From positions 1 through 64,000 of the forward strand of contig CALYLW010000968.1 in the NCBI GenBank assembly GCA_944989445.1: a DNA stretch of 64,000 bases, read 5' to 3'. The position numbers were made by a program, and so were the translations under genes. This DNA is from Ampullaceana balthica. Taxonomy: Eukaryota; Mollusca; Gastropoda; Lymnaeidae. Of the stretch, positions 10,890 to 22,441 are shown one piece after another; position 1 is the first letter of the stretch, and each line of letters starts with the position of its first letter. The notes below the pieces were generated by a model, which saw only the letters and a program-made list of their open reading frames with translations, was not told where the DNA came from and ran no database searches.

Positions 10890-12987
10890 CAGTGGTTCCC
10901 AAACTTTTTTGACCCACGGACCCCTTTTATACTCAAAATTTCCCCACGGACCCCCTAGTAAAAAAAACAACTTTATAAATGCATAGTACAAAAATTACAA
11001 AAGCAACATTTTGATGAAAAGTACGGTATTTATTAAAATTATCACTTTTGTTTAAGAATAAATTGGAGAAAAAAACTTGGATTAACGTGATGAGATTTTA
11101 TGAGTGTATTTATGAATTTATGCCTGAGTCAATGTTTGTGTGTAGGAACCGCAAATTCTCACGAGCACCAATTTCTAGTCGTTTATTTTTTTTTATTTTA
11201 TTTTTATGATGAGGTTCATAACGCCACTGAATCTTTGTTCTACCAAATAGAAAGACAGGAAAACAGTCAAAAAATTATGTACAATAACCTTTAATGCATG
11301 ATATAAAATTTGGATCTGACTTTGTAACCAGAATCAGTGGTATCCTAGTTAAAACAGTGGTATAAGTTCCTCCTTTGTGGATATTTCAATAAGCTGCTCC
11401 TGTATTAGTATGTATTCATCTGTGTTTGGGATCTGAGTTTGTCCATGCGCTAAAGAGCTCAACTGCCAGTCGAAAATATCCTATAGTGGCAAATGCCTAC
11501 AAAATGTCCGCATGAAGAGCCGTTAAGTTTTGACAGTAAGCAAGCAAATCTTTAACTATGTGGCAATTTCAAAAGAAGAGTGATTTGAAAACTGAGAACA
11601 TTCTCCTGTTCCTAAGTTTTGTTTGCAAAGAAAAAGATTTGCAACAAACTCAGCTATAACGCTTTTAGTTTTGATTAACTTTAATTGGTTACCTTGTAGT
11701 AGTTGTAGTTTCAAATTAGTTTTGTTAAAGTTGGGTAAATAAATCATTCATAAAGGATATGTCATTTTTTTTAGTTAATTGTGATGCTAATTGTCTTTGT
11801 TTTCCAGGAATTTGGACATTGAATCAGAGTAAATAATCGATTTAAATATGTACGTGATGATAACCAGCGTACTTCTGTGTGAATAAATAATCAATTATAG
11901 TCTTCTTCTGCATTTTCCAAACCACAGTGAGCAAATAATCTCTCATGAAGGCATTCCTTTTGATTTTATTAACTGCTCCAATGTCATAATGTAGTGATCC
12001 ATGCAAACTTTCAACATGATTTTTTGGTGAATATTTGATGTTGATAAATGACTCAATTTACTGAAAATAAATTTGGTACAGCATGTTTTAAATATGCCAG
12101 AAATTCAAGTGTATTGCTTTAACTTCAAACATTTTTAAAAAATTCAGTAAATAGCGTTTCAAGTTACGTATCTGTTTCCAAACATTTAGACATACTTCAA
12201 AAATCCATTAACACCATATTGTCGACATTGTTTCTTCGGCTCACTCAGTGCTGGATTTACCTATTTGCTAAACAAGTTATAACTTAGGGCCCCTGTCTTC
12301 TTTGGGGCCCCCGGAAGTTTGTTTTCATATTTGTCACTGCTATAGATTATCTAGACCTCAAAAGGTCCTTAAATAGCTTAGGGCCCCATCAAGTCTTAAT
12401 CCAACCTTTGGCTCACTCATTCTTTTATCTGTTGTAACAGACCACTGTTAAGAATTATTTTCAATGGAATGCTACAGTAAAGCCCTATTGAAAACATTTG
12501 ATGATAGGATACAATTTAGATAAATATAACTTCCTGACACATCGAATAATACACAACCTTGCAATCCTCGTAGATTCGAGTTAAAAACTTGTATATTTCT
12601 ACTTATAGTTATAGGGAATTCGGCATTTCATCTGCATCAAGTTTGACATTTTCAACAAACCAAGTATTTTGATTGGTTATAGATGTGGAAATTACAGTAG
12701 TTCTAATACTTTTTTTTTAACGTAAAACAACATTTTATCCATGAAGGATAGCACCTAAGATGTTATTTAATTAGTAGAAGAAGCATTCACATACTATTTT
12801 ATTTATTAGTATTTATTTTAATTTCAATAATAATAACAAAATTAATTAGTTTTATTTGATTTTTAAGCCTTGCGTGGACCCCCTGGCGTTGTTCAGGGAC
12901 CCCCAAATCAATTTTTATTTTCCACGGACCCCCTGAAAGGTCCCGCGGACCTCTGGGTGTCCTTACGGACCACTTTGGGAACCACTG
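10890..12987. mobile_element. hAT transposon, degenerate, with nested MITE
   Basis: The inverted ends are CAGTGGTTCCCAAACTTTTT and ...ACTTTGGGAACCACTG. The flanks CCTTAAAG (10882-10889) and TCTTAAAG (12988-12995) match at 7 of 8. The element interrupts an older copy of the family seen at 9660-9815 (ACTGCTGCGTGGCGTCGGTCAGATACC just upstream in two parts). No intact transposase frame remains. A smaller hAT MITE lies at 12246-12409. Confidence 0.85.
12246..12409. mobile_element. hAT-type MITE (CAGTGCTGGATTTAC ends), TSD GGCTCACT
   Basis: 164 bp. It starts CAGTGCTGGATTTACC and ends with a decayed inverse (CTTAATCCAACCTTT). GGCTCACT occurs on both sides (12238-12245 and 12410-12417). Same family as 29197-29386. 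Confidence 0.85.
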
Positions 12988-13235
12988 TCTTAAAGGAAAC
13001 ATTTCCTACGACTTTAAAATATTTACATTTACTACTAGGATAGTACTGGTGCTTCGTAACACAGCCTTTATTTTAATTTATTTTTTAAAGACGTGTTAAC
13101 GGTAATCCTCTTAAAAAATGGATACAAATATATACAGTCAAATAGGCCAGATGTCACGATATTACCGTTCAGTATCTCTTTTCATACGACGCTTGAAGTC
13201 GGTCATTTTGGTTGTTCTTTGACCAAACTGTTCGC

Positions 13236-13651
13236 TGAGCTTACTATTGCGCTTGCTATTGAGCTTACTATTGAGCTTACTATTGAGCTTACTATTGAGC
13301 TTGCTATTGAGCTTACTATTGAGCTTACTATTGAGCTTACTATTGAGCTTACTATTGAGCTTGCTATTGAGCTTGCTATTGAGCGTACTATTGAGCTTAC
13401 TATTGAGCTTACTATTGAGCTTGCTATTGAGCTTACCATTGAGCTTACTATTGAGCTTACTATTGAGCTTACTATTGAGCTTGCTATTGAGCGTACTATT
13501 GAGCTTACTATTGAGCTTACTATTGAGCTTACTATTTAGCTTACTATTGAGCTTACTACAGAGCTTACTATTGAGCTAACTATTGAGCTTACTATTGAGC
13601 TTGCTATTGAGCTTACTATCGAGCTTACGATTGAGCTTACTATTGAGCTTG
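13236..13651. repeat. 12-bp minisatellite (GAGCTTACTATT), about 34 copies
   Basis: The unit GAGCTTACTATT has CTTGC, CGTAC and CTTACC variants. Being a multiple of 3, it gives open frames on both strands (ELTI/LLLS/VSSI repeats) with no sign of gene structure around them. Confidence 0.96.
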
Positions 13652-14950
13652 CTTCATACGATTGGTTTTAAATATGCAATAAAAATATCATGTCTGATAT
13701 TGAGAAAATTCCAAGTAAGGTGTAAATGGATGTGCAACTAAATGAACATTTCAGAGGATATTAATTAAATTTCAAAAACTTCATAGAAAAACAATCATAG
13801 CCGAGCAACTGGGATGGCATTTGGAAAAATGCATGCAGATTTTTTTAATTTTTTTTTACCAAACGTAAAAAAAATGGTACTTTTAAAAAAGCTTAAAGTC
13901 ATTTATTTTTTAAAAATAAAAGAATCCCATTCAAAATATATTAAAATGATGTGCGTAAACGTTTTAATTTCCGTTAGGATCCCTTTCCCCAACACGATCC
14001 CATAATCAAGTAGCCTAATTTGATCATGTTCCTCAAAGGGATCCAATTCAAGGTGGAATCACATTACCCGATGAAACATTATACAACATGTATTTTGTAA
14101 ATTCAGAACGCCACAGTATTCCTTTCCCGCAATGATAATGAATAATTTGTGTGCCGAAGTTTGTCAAAGTCCACCAAGCCGTTTGAAAACATGCGGAATA
14201 ATGACATAAAATTGTTTGAAAACTGGATTTTAGTTTCAGGCTCTCTCTCATGAAGGGGTGCACCCCTACCCCTCATGAAGGGGTGCACCCCTCCTCTCAT
14301 GAAGGGGTGCACATAAAGATCTATATACAATCTAAGCTTTTAATATGCACCGTTGGATTTCGTGCAATAAATTTTGATGTCCAATATAAATAATTATGTC
14401 CTAAGTGGTTGTTTAGTTTTATCATGTTTGTACAATCTATCAGAAAACACACACTTAGGACTTAGATACTCAAAGTACATTTATTTTGCTATAGATATTT
14501 TTTTAAAGTAAAGTTTTCTGTAACTCCCCCGCCCGACTTTAAATTCAACAGGTACCGAAGAATAGTGGATCACTTTACATTTTATCCCTCTCCCTTTCCG
14601 GGTCCAACGTCAAAGGGGCGGTCACTTGTCCCGTAAATCACTTGGGAAATTATCCCCCATGTGGCGTGAGGAGTGCGCGATCATGCATCCCGTCTATCTA
14701 CTACAGACGATCCCTCTATACTCTGTACACTATACTGTAGAAAGTGGCGTCTTGGGGAAGGGCTGTCACTTTTGGCTAATTGTTCTCTCGGCATCCCGTA
14801 CGGGAAGTAAACTGTTTACGATACCAGGACTAGGAGTCAAATGTCTGGATAAATCACGTGACACTAGATGTGGTGGAGGGGGTGGGTGGGTGTAATGGGC
14901 ATTTACAATTATTTGCAGGTCTCCCCGTCTAAAGTCTAAAGTTAATGCAC
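13652..14950. other. Intergenic; short hairpin and small tandem repeat only
   Basis: Low-repeat sequence. A 10-bp inverted pair GGATCCCTTT / AAAGGGATCC lies about 50 bp apart at 13978 and 14036. The stretch 14560-14900 is GC-richer than its surroundings, but no exon or open frame of note was recognised. Confidence 0.45.
14244..14313. repeat. Short tandem repeat containing GGGGTGCACCCC palindrome
   Basis: Three copies of CTCATGAAGGGGTGCA(CCCCT) at 14247-14313, about 27 bp apart. The first two contain the perfect palindrome AGGGGTGCACCCCT. Confidence 0.8.
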
Positions 14951-14953
14951 TTT

Positions 14954-15060
14954 TCCAGGGGTGGCCAGACCTGGTCATTGAGACCCTGAGAGCCATTAAA
15001 ATCGTTGAGAGGATAATGAAGCACTATGTGTCACGACCCCGCTCGCAATAAAAAAATCTT
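14954..15060. mobile_element. Possible hAT end fragment
   Basis: CAGGGGTGGCCAGACCTGG followed by GAGACCCTGAGAGCC looks like a Charlie-type hAT terminus, truncated by the following (TA)n tract. No second end or TSD was found. Confidence 0.35.
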
Positions 15061-15065
15061 TAGTG

Positions 15066-15068
<3 letters not shown>

Positions 15069-15160
<92 letters not shown>
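15069..15160. repeat. (TA)n microsatellite, about 92 bp
   Basis: Pure TA dinucleotides. It abuts the start of the RTE-like composite element at 15161. Confidence 0.97.
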
Positions 15161-15161
<1 letters not shown>

Positions 15162-17135
15162 TAGCAAAATACCCGCGCTTTGCTGCGGAAATAGGCTTTC
15201 AGTTACCGTTGAGAACCCGCAAAACACAAATTCAAAACACCAATTGATTTCAATCTGGATCATGATGGATATACTACATATATTAACTTCAACGTCTTGT
15301 CTGTCTGTCTGCCGTGGTCCGGCAGAAAAACAAAAACGAAAATTAAAAAATGACATACTTCCCGTGATCCTATCGAGCTGATAATTTTTTTTTCCGTATG
15401 TTACCATTGCGGGAGGGTACTCAACAACTTCCCAAAGTTTCATGCTCCTACGTACACGGGAAGTTGGATATTTAATGATCAGTCTGTTTTATATAGCTCA
15501 TATTAGGAAAACCCCTACATTTTAGCCATAGGCCCCTTAGTAAGTGATAATTTTTTCGCCTGTTACCATTGCGAGGGGTACTAAAAAAAACTTGCCAAAG
15601 TTTCATGCTTCTGCTTACATGGTAAGTTGGAGAATTAGTGATGAGTCTGTTTTATATAAGAAAAAGAAAACTACATTCAGGCCCCCGCCCCCTAGTGAGT
15701 CTCAATTTAAATATTTGTTCGCCAGTTACCATTTTTGAGAGGGTACTCAACAACTTCCCAAAGTTTCATGCTCCTTACCTACACGGGAAACTGGAGATTT
15801 AATGATGAGCGTGTTTTATATAGCTCATTTAAGAAAAAACTAAATTTGGGCCACCGGCCCCCCAGTTAGTGATAATGTTATATTTTTTTCAACTGTTACC
15901 ATTGCGGGAGGGTACTCACAAACTTGCGAACGTTTCATGCTTCTACCTACACGGGAAGATGAGGAATTAGTGTTGATTAAGTTTTATATATCCCATATAA
16001 GAAAAAAACGGTTTTGGGCCCCCGGCCACCCATTAGTGAAATTTTTAAAATTCTTTCTCGCCAATTATCGTCATAAGAGTGTACTCAGCAAGTTTCCAAG
16101 TTTCATGCTTCTACCTGCACGGGAATTTGGAGAATTAGTGATGAGTCAGTTTTTTATGTAAGAAAAAAACTACATTTGGGCCCCCAGTAAGTGATAATTT
16201 ATATAATTTTTTGTACCTGTTACCATGGGCGTCACTAGGAATTTTTCCAGGAGTGGGGGGCAAAAAAAAATCCCACTTTTTAAAATTTTTAACTGGCAAT
16301 GCCATACAGGTACAATTTTCAATTAAATTCAAGTTCAGTATAAAATAAGGGTTGAAAAAAGCCTTAGAAATTAATTAGACATACAAATTAGTGCTGTAAT
16401 AGTTAAGATACAACATTTATTAATGCATTTAATAAATTTTTTTTAAAATTCTCCAATGAAGGGGGGCAAATGCCCCCCTTGCCCCCCCTTCCCTACGCCC
16501 ATGCCTGTTACCATAGCGAAATGTTACTTAACAACTAACGAAAGTTTCATGCTTCTACCTACACGGGAAATAGGAGAATTGGTGATTTTCAGTTTTTAAT
16601 AGCTCATATAAAGAAATAACTACATTTGGGCCCCCGGTCCCCAGTATTTGATAATTTAATTTTTTTTTGCCTGTTACCATTGGGGAAGGGTACTCAACAA
16701 CTTACCAAAGTTTCATTCTTCTACCTACTCGGGAAATAGTAGAATTAGTGATTTTTAATTTTCATATAGCCCATATAAGGGAAAAACGTTTTTGGGCCCC
16801 CGGCCATCACGAGTGTGAACTTCAAAATTCTTTTACGCAAATTATCGTCGCGAGAGGCTACTCAACAACTTCCCAAAGTTTCATGCTTCTACCCACACGG
16901 GAAATATGAGAATGAGTGATTTTCAGTTTTTATATAGCTCATATAAGCAAAAAAGCAACATTATGGGCCCCCTTACCCTAGGGGTGGTCACCTGGGGTTG
17001 AAACATAGCCTATGAGCTGTCCCGGGTCAAATGAGAGTCCCATGCAAAATTTCAGCATCTTGGGTCCAACGGTGTGGAATTCCATTGGTAACAAACAAAC
17101 AAACACACAAACTTTCATCTTTATATATTATATAT
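15161..17135 (+). mobile_element. RTE/SINE-like element carrying an internal ~165-bp tandem array
   Basis: The left edge ACTAGCAAAATACCCGCGC and the right part (GTCCCATGCAAAATTTCAGC, then AACAAACAAACAAACACACA before a TA-rich tract) have the look of RTE-type non-LTR or derived SINE ends found across invertebrates. Between them, eight diverged copies of a ~165-bp unit follow each other. Landmark TTTCATGCT(T/C)CTACC occurs near 15441, 15604, 15767, 15936, 16104, 16548, 16714 and 16882. One unit holds an inserted MITE. Class assignment is by resemblance only. Confidence 0.55.
16224..16503. mobile_element. hAT-type MITE (CATGGGCGT ends), TSD CCTGTTAC
   Basis: Termini CATGGGCGTCACTAGG and ...TCCCTACGCCCATG are inverted. 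CCTGTTAC is duplicated exactly (16216-16223 and 16504-16511). It splits one unit of the ~165-bp array. Non-coding, with long G/C runs near the ends. Confidence 0.88.
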
Positions 17136-17612
17136 ATATATTTGTTCTTCGAACCTTTCAATTGTTTTAACACTAATCGTACATTGAAGAAATATATGTG
17201 TTATTAACACTTTATTATAAATTTACCTATTTAAAAGCCTGATTGCAGTCTCACCCCCCCCCCATTACTTTATTAACACTGACACTGTTAATGCTACACA
17301 ATCAACTCATATTTACATATGTAACATTTATGAACAGAAACACACTATAGTCTCATAATTATAGTGAGCAGTTACGATTCTGTTGAGAAACCTTTGAAAT
17401 AGCAAGTTTCTTTAAATCTAGTTGATAGCTGTTGTTGCGCTAAGACCTGTCAGATAAGGACATTAAGCACCAACGATGTCCCAAGCGATGGCATCACTTG
17501 GCTCAGTTGTACTTGTGGTGATACCTTCTTTGCTGAAGCAGAAAATAGTGTCTGCTGCTGACACATTCCAGACTTTAACTCTGCAAGTTTACTTTTTCTT
17601 AATTCAGATTAT
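17136..17612. other. Intergenic, no gene seen
   Basis: AT-rich unique-looking sequence with no recognisable element ends or exons. Confidence 0.45.
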
Positions 17613-17975
17613 GGGCCGTCCATAAATGACGTCACGCACCTAGGGGGGAGGGGGGATCCACACATTCGTGACGATGTGTGACGCGGGGGAGGGGGTGTTT
17701 GAGAAATGTGACGTCACATCAAAACTCGCAACATTAAATAAAATTTCCACTTAAATATTTGATTTCTTACAATTTATTTAATGACGTTTTACATGGCTTC
17801 ACGCGTGTTACGATATTAGAGTGCAACCTTACACTAAATACATTCTTAAATGACGATAGAGTGATTTGAAACATGCTCTGTGATGTCATATTGGGGTTTT
17901 TGCGACAACGCGTGACGAAAAAGGGGGGGGTGAAAAATCGGCCAAAATCGCGTGACGTCATTTATGGACGGCCCC
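17613..17975. mobile_element. Harbinger-like MITE (CCGTCCATAAA family), copy 1
   Basis: Perfect inverted ends GGGCCGTCCATAAATGACGT / ...ACGTCATTTATGGACGGCCCC enclose G-rich subterminal DNA. Three relatives lie at 28227-28497, 32401-32771 and 61706-63515. Flanking trinucleotides in the family are TAA, TTA or similar, which suggests the TWA target of PIF/Harbinger; the superfamily is an inference. Confidence 0.7.
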
Positions 17976-18289
17976 TTGCAGCGGAAACCGCGATGCAAAC
18001 TCTTCATGACTTTCTTCATAGTCGTTAGTTGAGACTTCTGGATGACGAAGAACAGCAGTCCAATCACTAGCCAATGAGAAGCCCCACTCTCTCCCTTCAA
18101 CTGTAATCATTTAAATCATGCCCAAAATATTCTCAGCCCTTTGTTTCGGCCAAGATTTTTTAAAAACTTTCATTTATATTATTTTTTTCAAACAGAAAGT
18201 TTTAATTTCCTAAATTATTCGCGAGCCACAATATGAATACAGAAGAGCCACAGTTGCACTTTATCTATATTCAGCATCGATTCACCCAT
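17976..18289. other. Intergenic, no gene seen
   Basis: No element ends, array or exon recognised before the (CATCCACC)n array. Confidence 0.4.
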
Positions 18290-18579
18290 CAATCAACCTA
18301 TCTACCCACTCATCCATTCACCCACCCACCATCCACCCATCTATCCACATCCACCCATTTATCCACATCCACCCATCTATCCACATCCACCCACCCACCG
18401 TCCACCATCCACCCATCTATCCACATCCACCCACCCACCATCCACCCACCTACCCACATCCACCCATCTATTAACATCCACCCACCCACCATCCACCCAT
18501 CTATCCACATCAACCCACCCACCATCGACCCATCTATCCACATCCACCCATCCATCCATTCACCCATCCACCTACCCAC
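18290..18579. repeat. (CCATCCAC)n-type simple satellite
   Basis: Irregular repeats of CATCCACCCACCCACCATC and CATCTATCCA with 4-bp granularity. It continues as CATTCACCCATACATCCACGG after the inserted element at 18580-19813, so the element landed inside the satellite. Confidence 0.92.
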
Positions 18580-18618
18580 CAGGGGCGCATTAAGGGGGGG
18601 GGGCTGATTGGGCTAAAG

Positions 18619-19674
18619 CAGTGTTGTCCAACCGAAAATCGTTCACGGCACACTAAACTGGTAAAAAATTTGCGCGGCACACCTCACAAAAAAACAATAA
18701 ATCAGTGTTTATTAAAAAGATGTTTCATAATTAATGAGATACTTGAGCGTTTTCTTTTGAGCAGATGAGCTCAAAACGCGGCTCATTGCTGGATAAGCAA
18801 ACTCTCATTTTCTGTCTATCATCTGCAGTCTTTCACGTTTGACGTATGCGAGCAGTTGCGCCTTTCCGCTGATGTCAGTGCTTTCATCGCTTTGCATTGC
18901 CCAGAGCTTTTGGATGTCGTCGGCTTCCGCAAAATGCTCTTTAATTTGATTGTCCAAATCTGTCGAAATGTCAGCAATCCGACGTCCAATCTTCTGGTGA
19001 GACAGTGGAATCTTATTAATTTATTTTTTCAACAGCGTCGGGTCCCACTTCATTATTTTTGATTGCTGCTCTAAGTTGGACCGAATGGATGCGAAATAAC
19101 TTTTCGGCTTGTCTTTCAATCCTGGATGATTTGAGTTCAGATGCCGCTTCAGTTTACTGGGGTTCATGGACTCGTTGGACAATGCCATGTTACAATTAAG
19201 ACAAAACGGAAGAGAAGGATCATTTGCACATTGTATTAAACCATACTCAAGATATTCATCGTGATATGATATTTCCGTTTGGTAACATTCTTCTTGGATT
19301 TCGCAGCTCTCTCTCCATTTTGATGCTCGCTGGAATCCTTCTGGCTTTTCTTCAAAAAATTATCCATAGCCGTCTGTAATTAAAAGTTTTTAAAAAAGGG
19401 AACAGCAGGAAAGGGTTTTTATTTACTTACAACAGATATTTATCCCCAATGGAGGAGAGAAATTTTGTAGCTTTCAAGAGATTCTCACAACCAGAACAAT
19501 ACAATCATGAAACGTTTTTATTTAATTCTTTTTCGGTTAAGGATTTTTTTTCTCAAAACTTGAAGGTTCGAAAAGCCTAGCAATTTATGGTATTATTGAG
19601 ATCTTTCGCGGCACACTAAAATTTTCTCGCGGCACACTACTAGTGTGCCGCGGCACACCGGTTGGACAACACTG
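18619..19674 (-). mobile_element. Internally deleted hAT (CAGTGTTGTCCAACCG ends), TSD GGCTAAAG
   Basis: Perfect inverted ends CAGTGTTGTCCAACCG / CGGTTGGACAACACTG and exact 8-bp duplication GGCTAAAG (18611-18618, 19675-19682). It carries a minus-strand remnant of a BED-finger transposase. The ends resemble those of the hAT at 34654-38651. Confidence 0.9.
18730..19373 (-). pseudogene. BED zinc-finger hAT transposase N-terminal remnant
   Basis: The minus strand from an ATG at 19373 reads MDNFLKKSQKDSSEHQNGE, then after a frame break LIQCANDPSLPFCLNCNMAL and LKRHLNSNHPGL. This is a BED-type finger (C-x2-C ... H-x4-H) typical of ZBED5/SCAND3-like hAT transposases. Later codons contain a stop and lead to IADISTDL. 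Only the N-terminal third is present. Confidence 0.7.
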
Positions 19675-19837
19675 GGCTAAAGCCAAGGGCCCCCCAAAGG
19701 TTTAAGGCTAAATTAAGGGCCTCCAAACTTATCATATTGTATAATAAAGTGGCTGGACCGGCCCCCAGGTGGAATTGCAGCCAGGGGCCCCGTGCAATCT
19801 TAATACACCACTGCTATTCACCCATACATCCACGGAT

Positions 19838-19892
19838 TATCTGTCTGTCTGCCTGTCTGTCTGCCTGTCTGGGTGTCTGTCTGTCTGTCTGA
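19838..19892. repeat. (TGTC)n/(TGCC)n tetranucleotide repeat
   Basis: CTGTCTGTCTGCCTGTCTGT and variants, next to the resumed CATCCA satellite. Confidence 0.9.
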
Positions 19893-19895
19893 TAA

Positions 19896-21523
19896 ATAAT
19901 TGATAAATAATATATATCAATATATCATATAGTATTCATATAGAATAGGACTGCGAAAAGATGTATGTTTATTGCACTAATGAAGACATTAGCCGAATCG
20001 TTTGCTGTCATGTTAGTTTAATAATAAAGCTCAAATTTATTATTTTCATTACACAATTTTGTTGTACATTTTGAATTTTATATCTCAATATATCATGATT
20101 AATATATGCACTTTATTTACCATAATCAGTATAGCAGATTAATACATTTTTAAAAAAATCATTAACAATTTTTGTTTGAACTCCGGATAAAATCGTATAA
20201 CCTATGAGATGTCCGGATTTGTCGCCGAGCATACTTTCAAGCATTATTTTAAAAAATAAATTTTAGATTTTAACTTGAGTGTTTCAAAGAGTTAAATATT
20301 TTAACTTCAGTGTTTCAAAGAGTTAAATTTTATTCATAAATAAACTATATTTTATGATGAGGATATAGTAATATCAGTAATATTAATATCACATTTAAAA
20401 AATACTTGAAAATAGATGAGCAGAGATGACGCTAAACAAGAAACGATGACTCTTGTCTAGTCCTCTCCCTCACCCACACCTCACCCACACGATATCTCTA
20501 TCAGCTTACGGGGTCAGATCTATTAACCCTCAGTGACAGTCCGCGAGCCGTAACGATAACAAGGAGAAGGTGTCTCAGTAAACGGGGAATTCCAGATGTG
20601 TGTTAAATACTCGAGTTACGGTCCTTTGTCACTTTCATTGTTAGTTTTAGCCTGATTCTGATTGGCCTTTTGGGACAGTGGGTCTTTTGTATCTGACGGA
20701 TTAAGGAGTGGGGGGGGGGAGGTCGGTAGAGGACCAGCACAATCTAAGCGATACGCAACATGCGGAACATTTGAGGGAAAGCTGAGAGTTGCAGTCCACA
20801 GCTTTAGGTTAAACCGATCATTTGGCAGGGTCACGGTGAATAATTAAATCTTCCTCCAATCCTATAACATTAGAATGCCCCCAAAACACGCGTATCTTAG
20901 AGGGTCAGCGGAAAAAAGTCACAGGAAATTTTTTTAAAAGTTTTTCAAGGCTAAATACTAAATAGTCACAGAATTCCAAAGAAAGAAAATATTACAGCTG
21001 TCACTCTAAGCATTTTCAATTTACATTTTAGTGTGGGGGGTGGGGGGCTATGGGACCTATTCTGTCATGCTACGTTGTAAAAATCATACGCTAAATAAAT
21101 GCGTAACATTTTAAATAAAAATAACTTTGTATGTGTCTCACGACCCGAAGGATTGGTTGATATGAGTTCAAATGTCTTATACTTATAGTACTAATAGTAT
21201 TTGAACTACTCAAAAAGTTTTTAGTCTACATCAATCTACTCACTAACCCAGGGGTTGGCGAACAGGGGTAAATTACCCCATTCGGGACAAATAAAATCCA
21301 TAAGAATCCGCCCCTTTGGGATAAAGTCAACATAATTTTTTTTTAGTTTTGGGTATCATGCAAACAATTTCACCAATTCCTGCACTAACCAATGTTTAAA
21401 ATTAAATTTCCATAGTAATTTTAAAAAAGACATTATCGCCCCCACACCCCCCCCCCAACTTAACTAAATGTAATTTTCAAAACCACGCTATAGATATCAT
21501 TCTAGATAAATGTATGTGCCAAG
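19896..21523. other. Intergenic; one short direct repeat and a possible hAT end
   Basis: A 31-bp direct repeat (TTTTAACTTGAGTGTTTCAA...) occurs twice at about 20270-20330. CAGGGGTTGGCGAACAGGGG at 21249 resembles a hAT terminus without a partner. The last bases (ATGTATGTGCCAAG) appear to belong to an RTE-like tail that resumes after the LTR element at 28034. No host exon was recognised. Confidence 0.4.
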
Positions 21524-21832
21524 TGTAACGATGTAACTTTATATATTCTCTTTTATGTAGGCGTTCTCACAGTAATTAATCTTGTGCACAATAATTCACT
21601 GAAGAATTCGTTTATCCAAAACAACTTTAATATACATATATATTGTACACATAGAATCATTTGAGGTAATATAACGTGGAAATCTTGAGCTATTCACCAT
21701 AAATGCTTCCCTGTCGGAAGTCTACACACAACTGTTCGCCCAACACTTTCAACCAATAGAAATGCTCCTTTCTTCCCGCGTCCACCATACATGTGACCTT
21801 ACGTCACAAAATTATGTTAATCAGATGTGACA
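21524..21832 (-). repeat. 3' LTR of the retrotransposon
   Basis: 309 bp, a direct repeat of 27725-28033. On the - strand it begins TGTCACATCTG and ends CGTTACA. Confidence 0.95.
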
Positions 21833-21850
21833 TTCACCCCCATCCTTCAA
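21833..21850 (-). promoter_or_regulatory. Polypurine tract next to 3' LTR
   Basis: The minus strand reads GAAGGATGGGGGTGAA immediately before the 3' LTR, as expected for a plus-strand priming site. Confidence 0.7.
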
Positions 21851-21977
21851 AAAAAATGTTTATGAAATACAACATTTTTGGTCTTCATAAAATCAAATCA
21901 ATCTATATCTATATTCAAATATTTATCATCAATGAACATTCATTTTCTTACATACAACTTCTGGATATAGAATCAAT

Positions 21978-22140
21978 GAGAAAAAATCTGTAGGACTGCA
22001 ACAGTCTAAACATAAGAAATAATGAGAAAAAATCTGTAGAACTGCAACAGTCTTAACATAAGAAATAATGAGAAAAAATCTGTAGAACTGCAACAGTCTT
22101 AACATAAGAAATAATGAGAAAAAATCTGTAGGACTCTAGC
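21978..22140. repeat. 46-bp tandem repeat in retrotransposon 3' region
   Basis: GAGAAAAAATCTGTAG(A/G)ACT starts at 21978, 22024, 22070 and 22116, exactly 46 bp apart. It is non-coding and lies between gag-pol and the 3' LTR. Confidence 0.92.
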
Positions 22141-22310
22141 CGTCTGTCTACCTGTGCTGAAAAAATGAAAATGGACTTTTAAACACATCTGTAATTTTGT
22201 GTAATTAAAACATTTAAACACTCAATATTATTAAAATTAACTAATAATCCAATGGAATTCAAACACTGTTCCTTGTCCATTGTTCAACAAATAAAAATAT
22301 TAATATAACT

Positions 22311-22441
22311 AGTCTCTGTTTGTATCCTTTAGGAATTCACAGACTAATGTTAAAACAGTCTCTTATTTTATCATTTAGTAATTCACAGAATGTCTTTTTA
22401 ATAGTCTCTGGTTTTATCAGTTAGGAGTTCACAGAGTGTCT
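22311..22441. repeat. Second 46-bp tandem repeat, reaching the gag-pol stop
   Basis: AGTCTCT starts at 22311, 22357 and 22403, again 46 bp apart, each followed by TTTAG-AATTCACAGA-like sequence. The last unit overlaps the stop codon of gag-pol at 22429-22431. Confidence 0.75.

Larger units (their letters stand above)
18580..19813. mobile_element. hAT-type MITE interrupted by a second hAT
   Basis: Ends CAGGGGCGCATTAAGG and ...CTTAATACACCACTG. The flanks CTACCCAC / CTATTCAC agree at 6 of 8. Internal GGGCTAAAGCCAAGGGCCCC resembles the MITE at 1110-1691. It is split by the element at 18619-19674. Confidence 0.75.

Noticed and set aside
13093..13579. ELTI/LLLS repeat protein
   Set aside because: The same effect from the 12-bp array.
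18233..18607. His/Pro/Thr-rich repeat protein
   Set aside because: Translation of the CATCCACC satellite.
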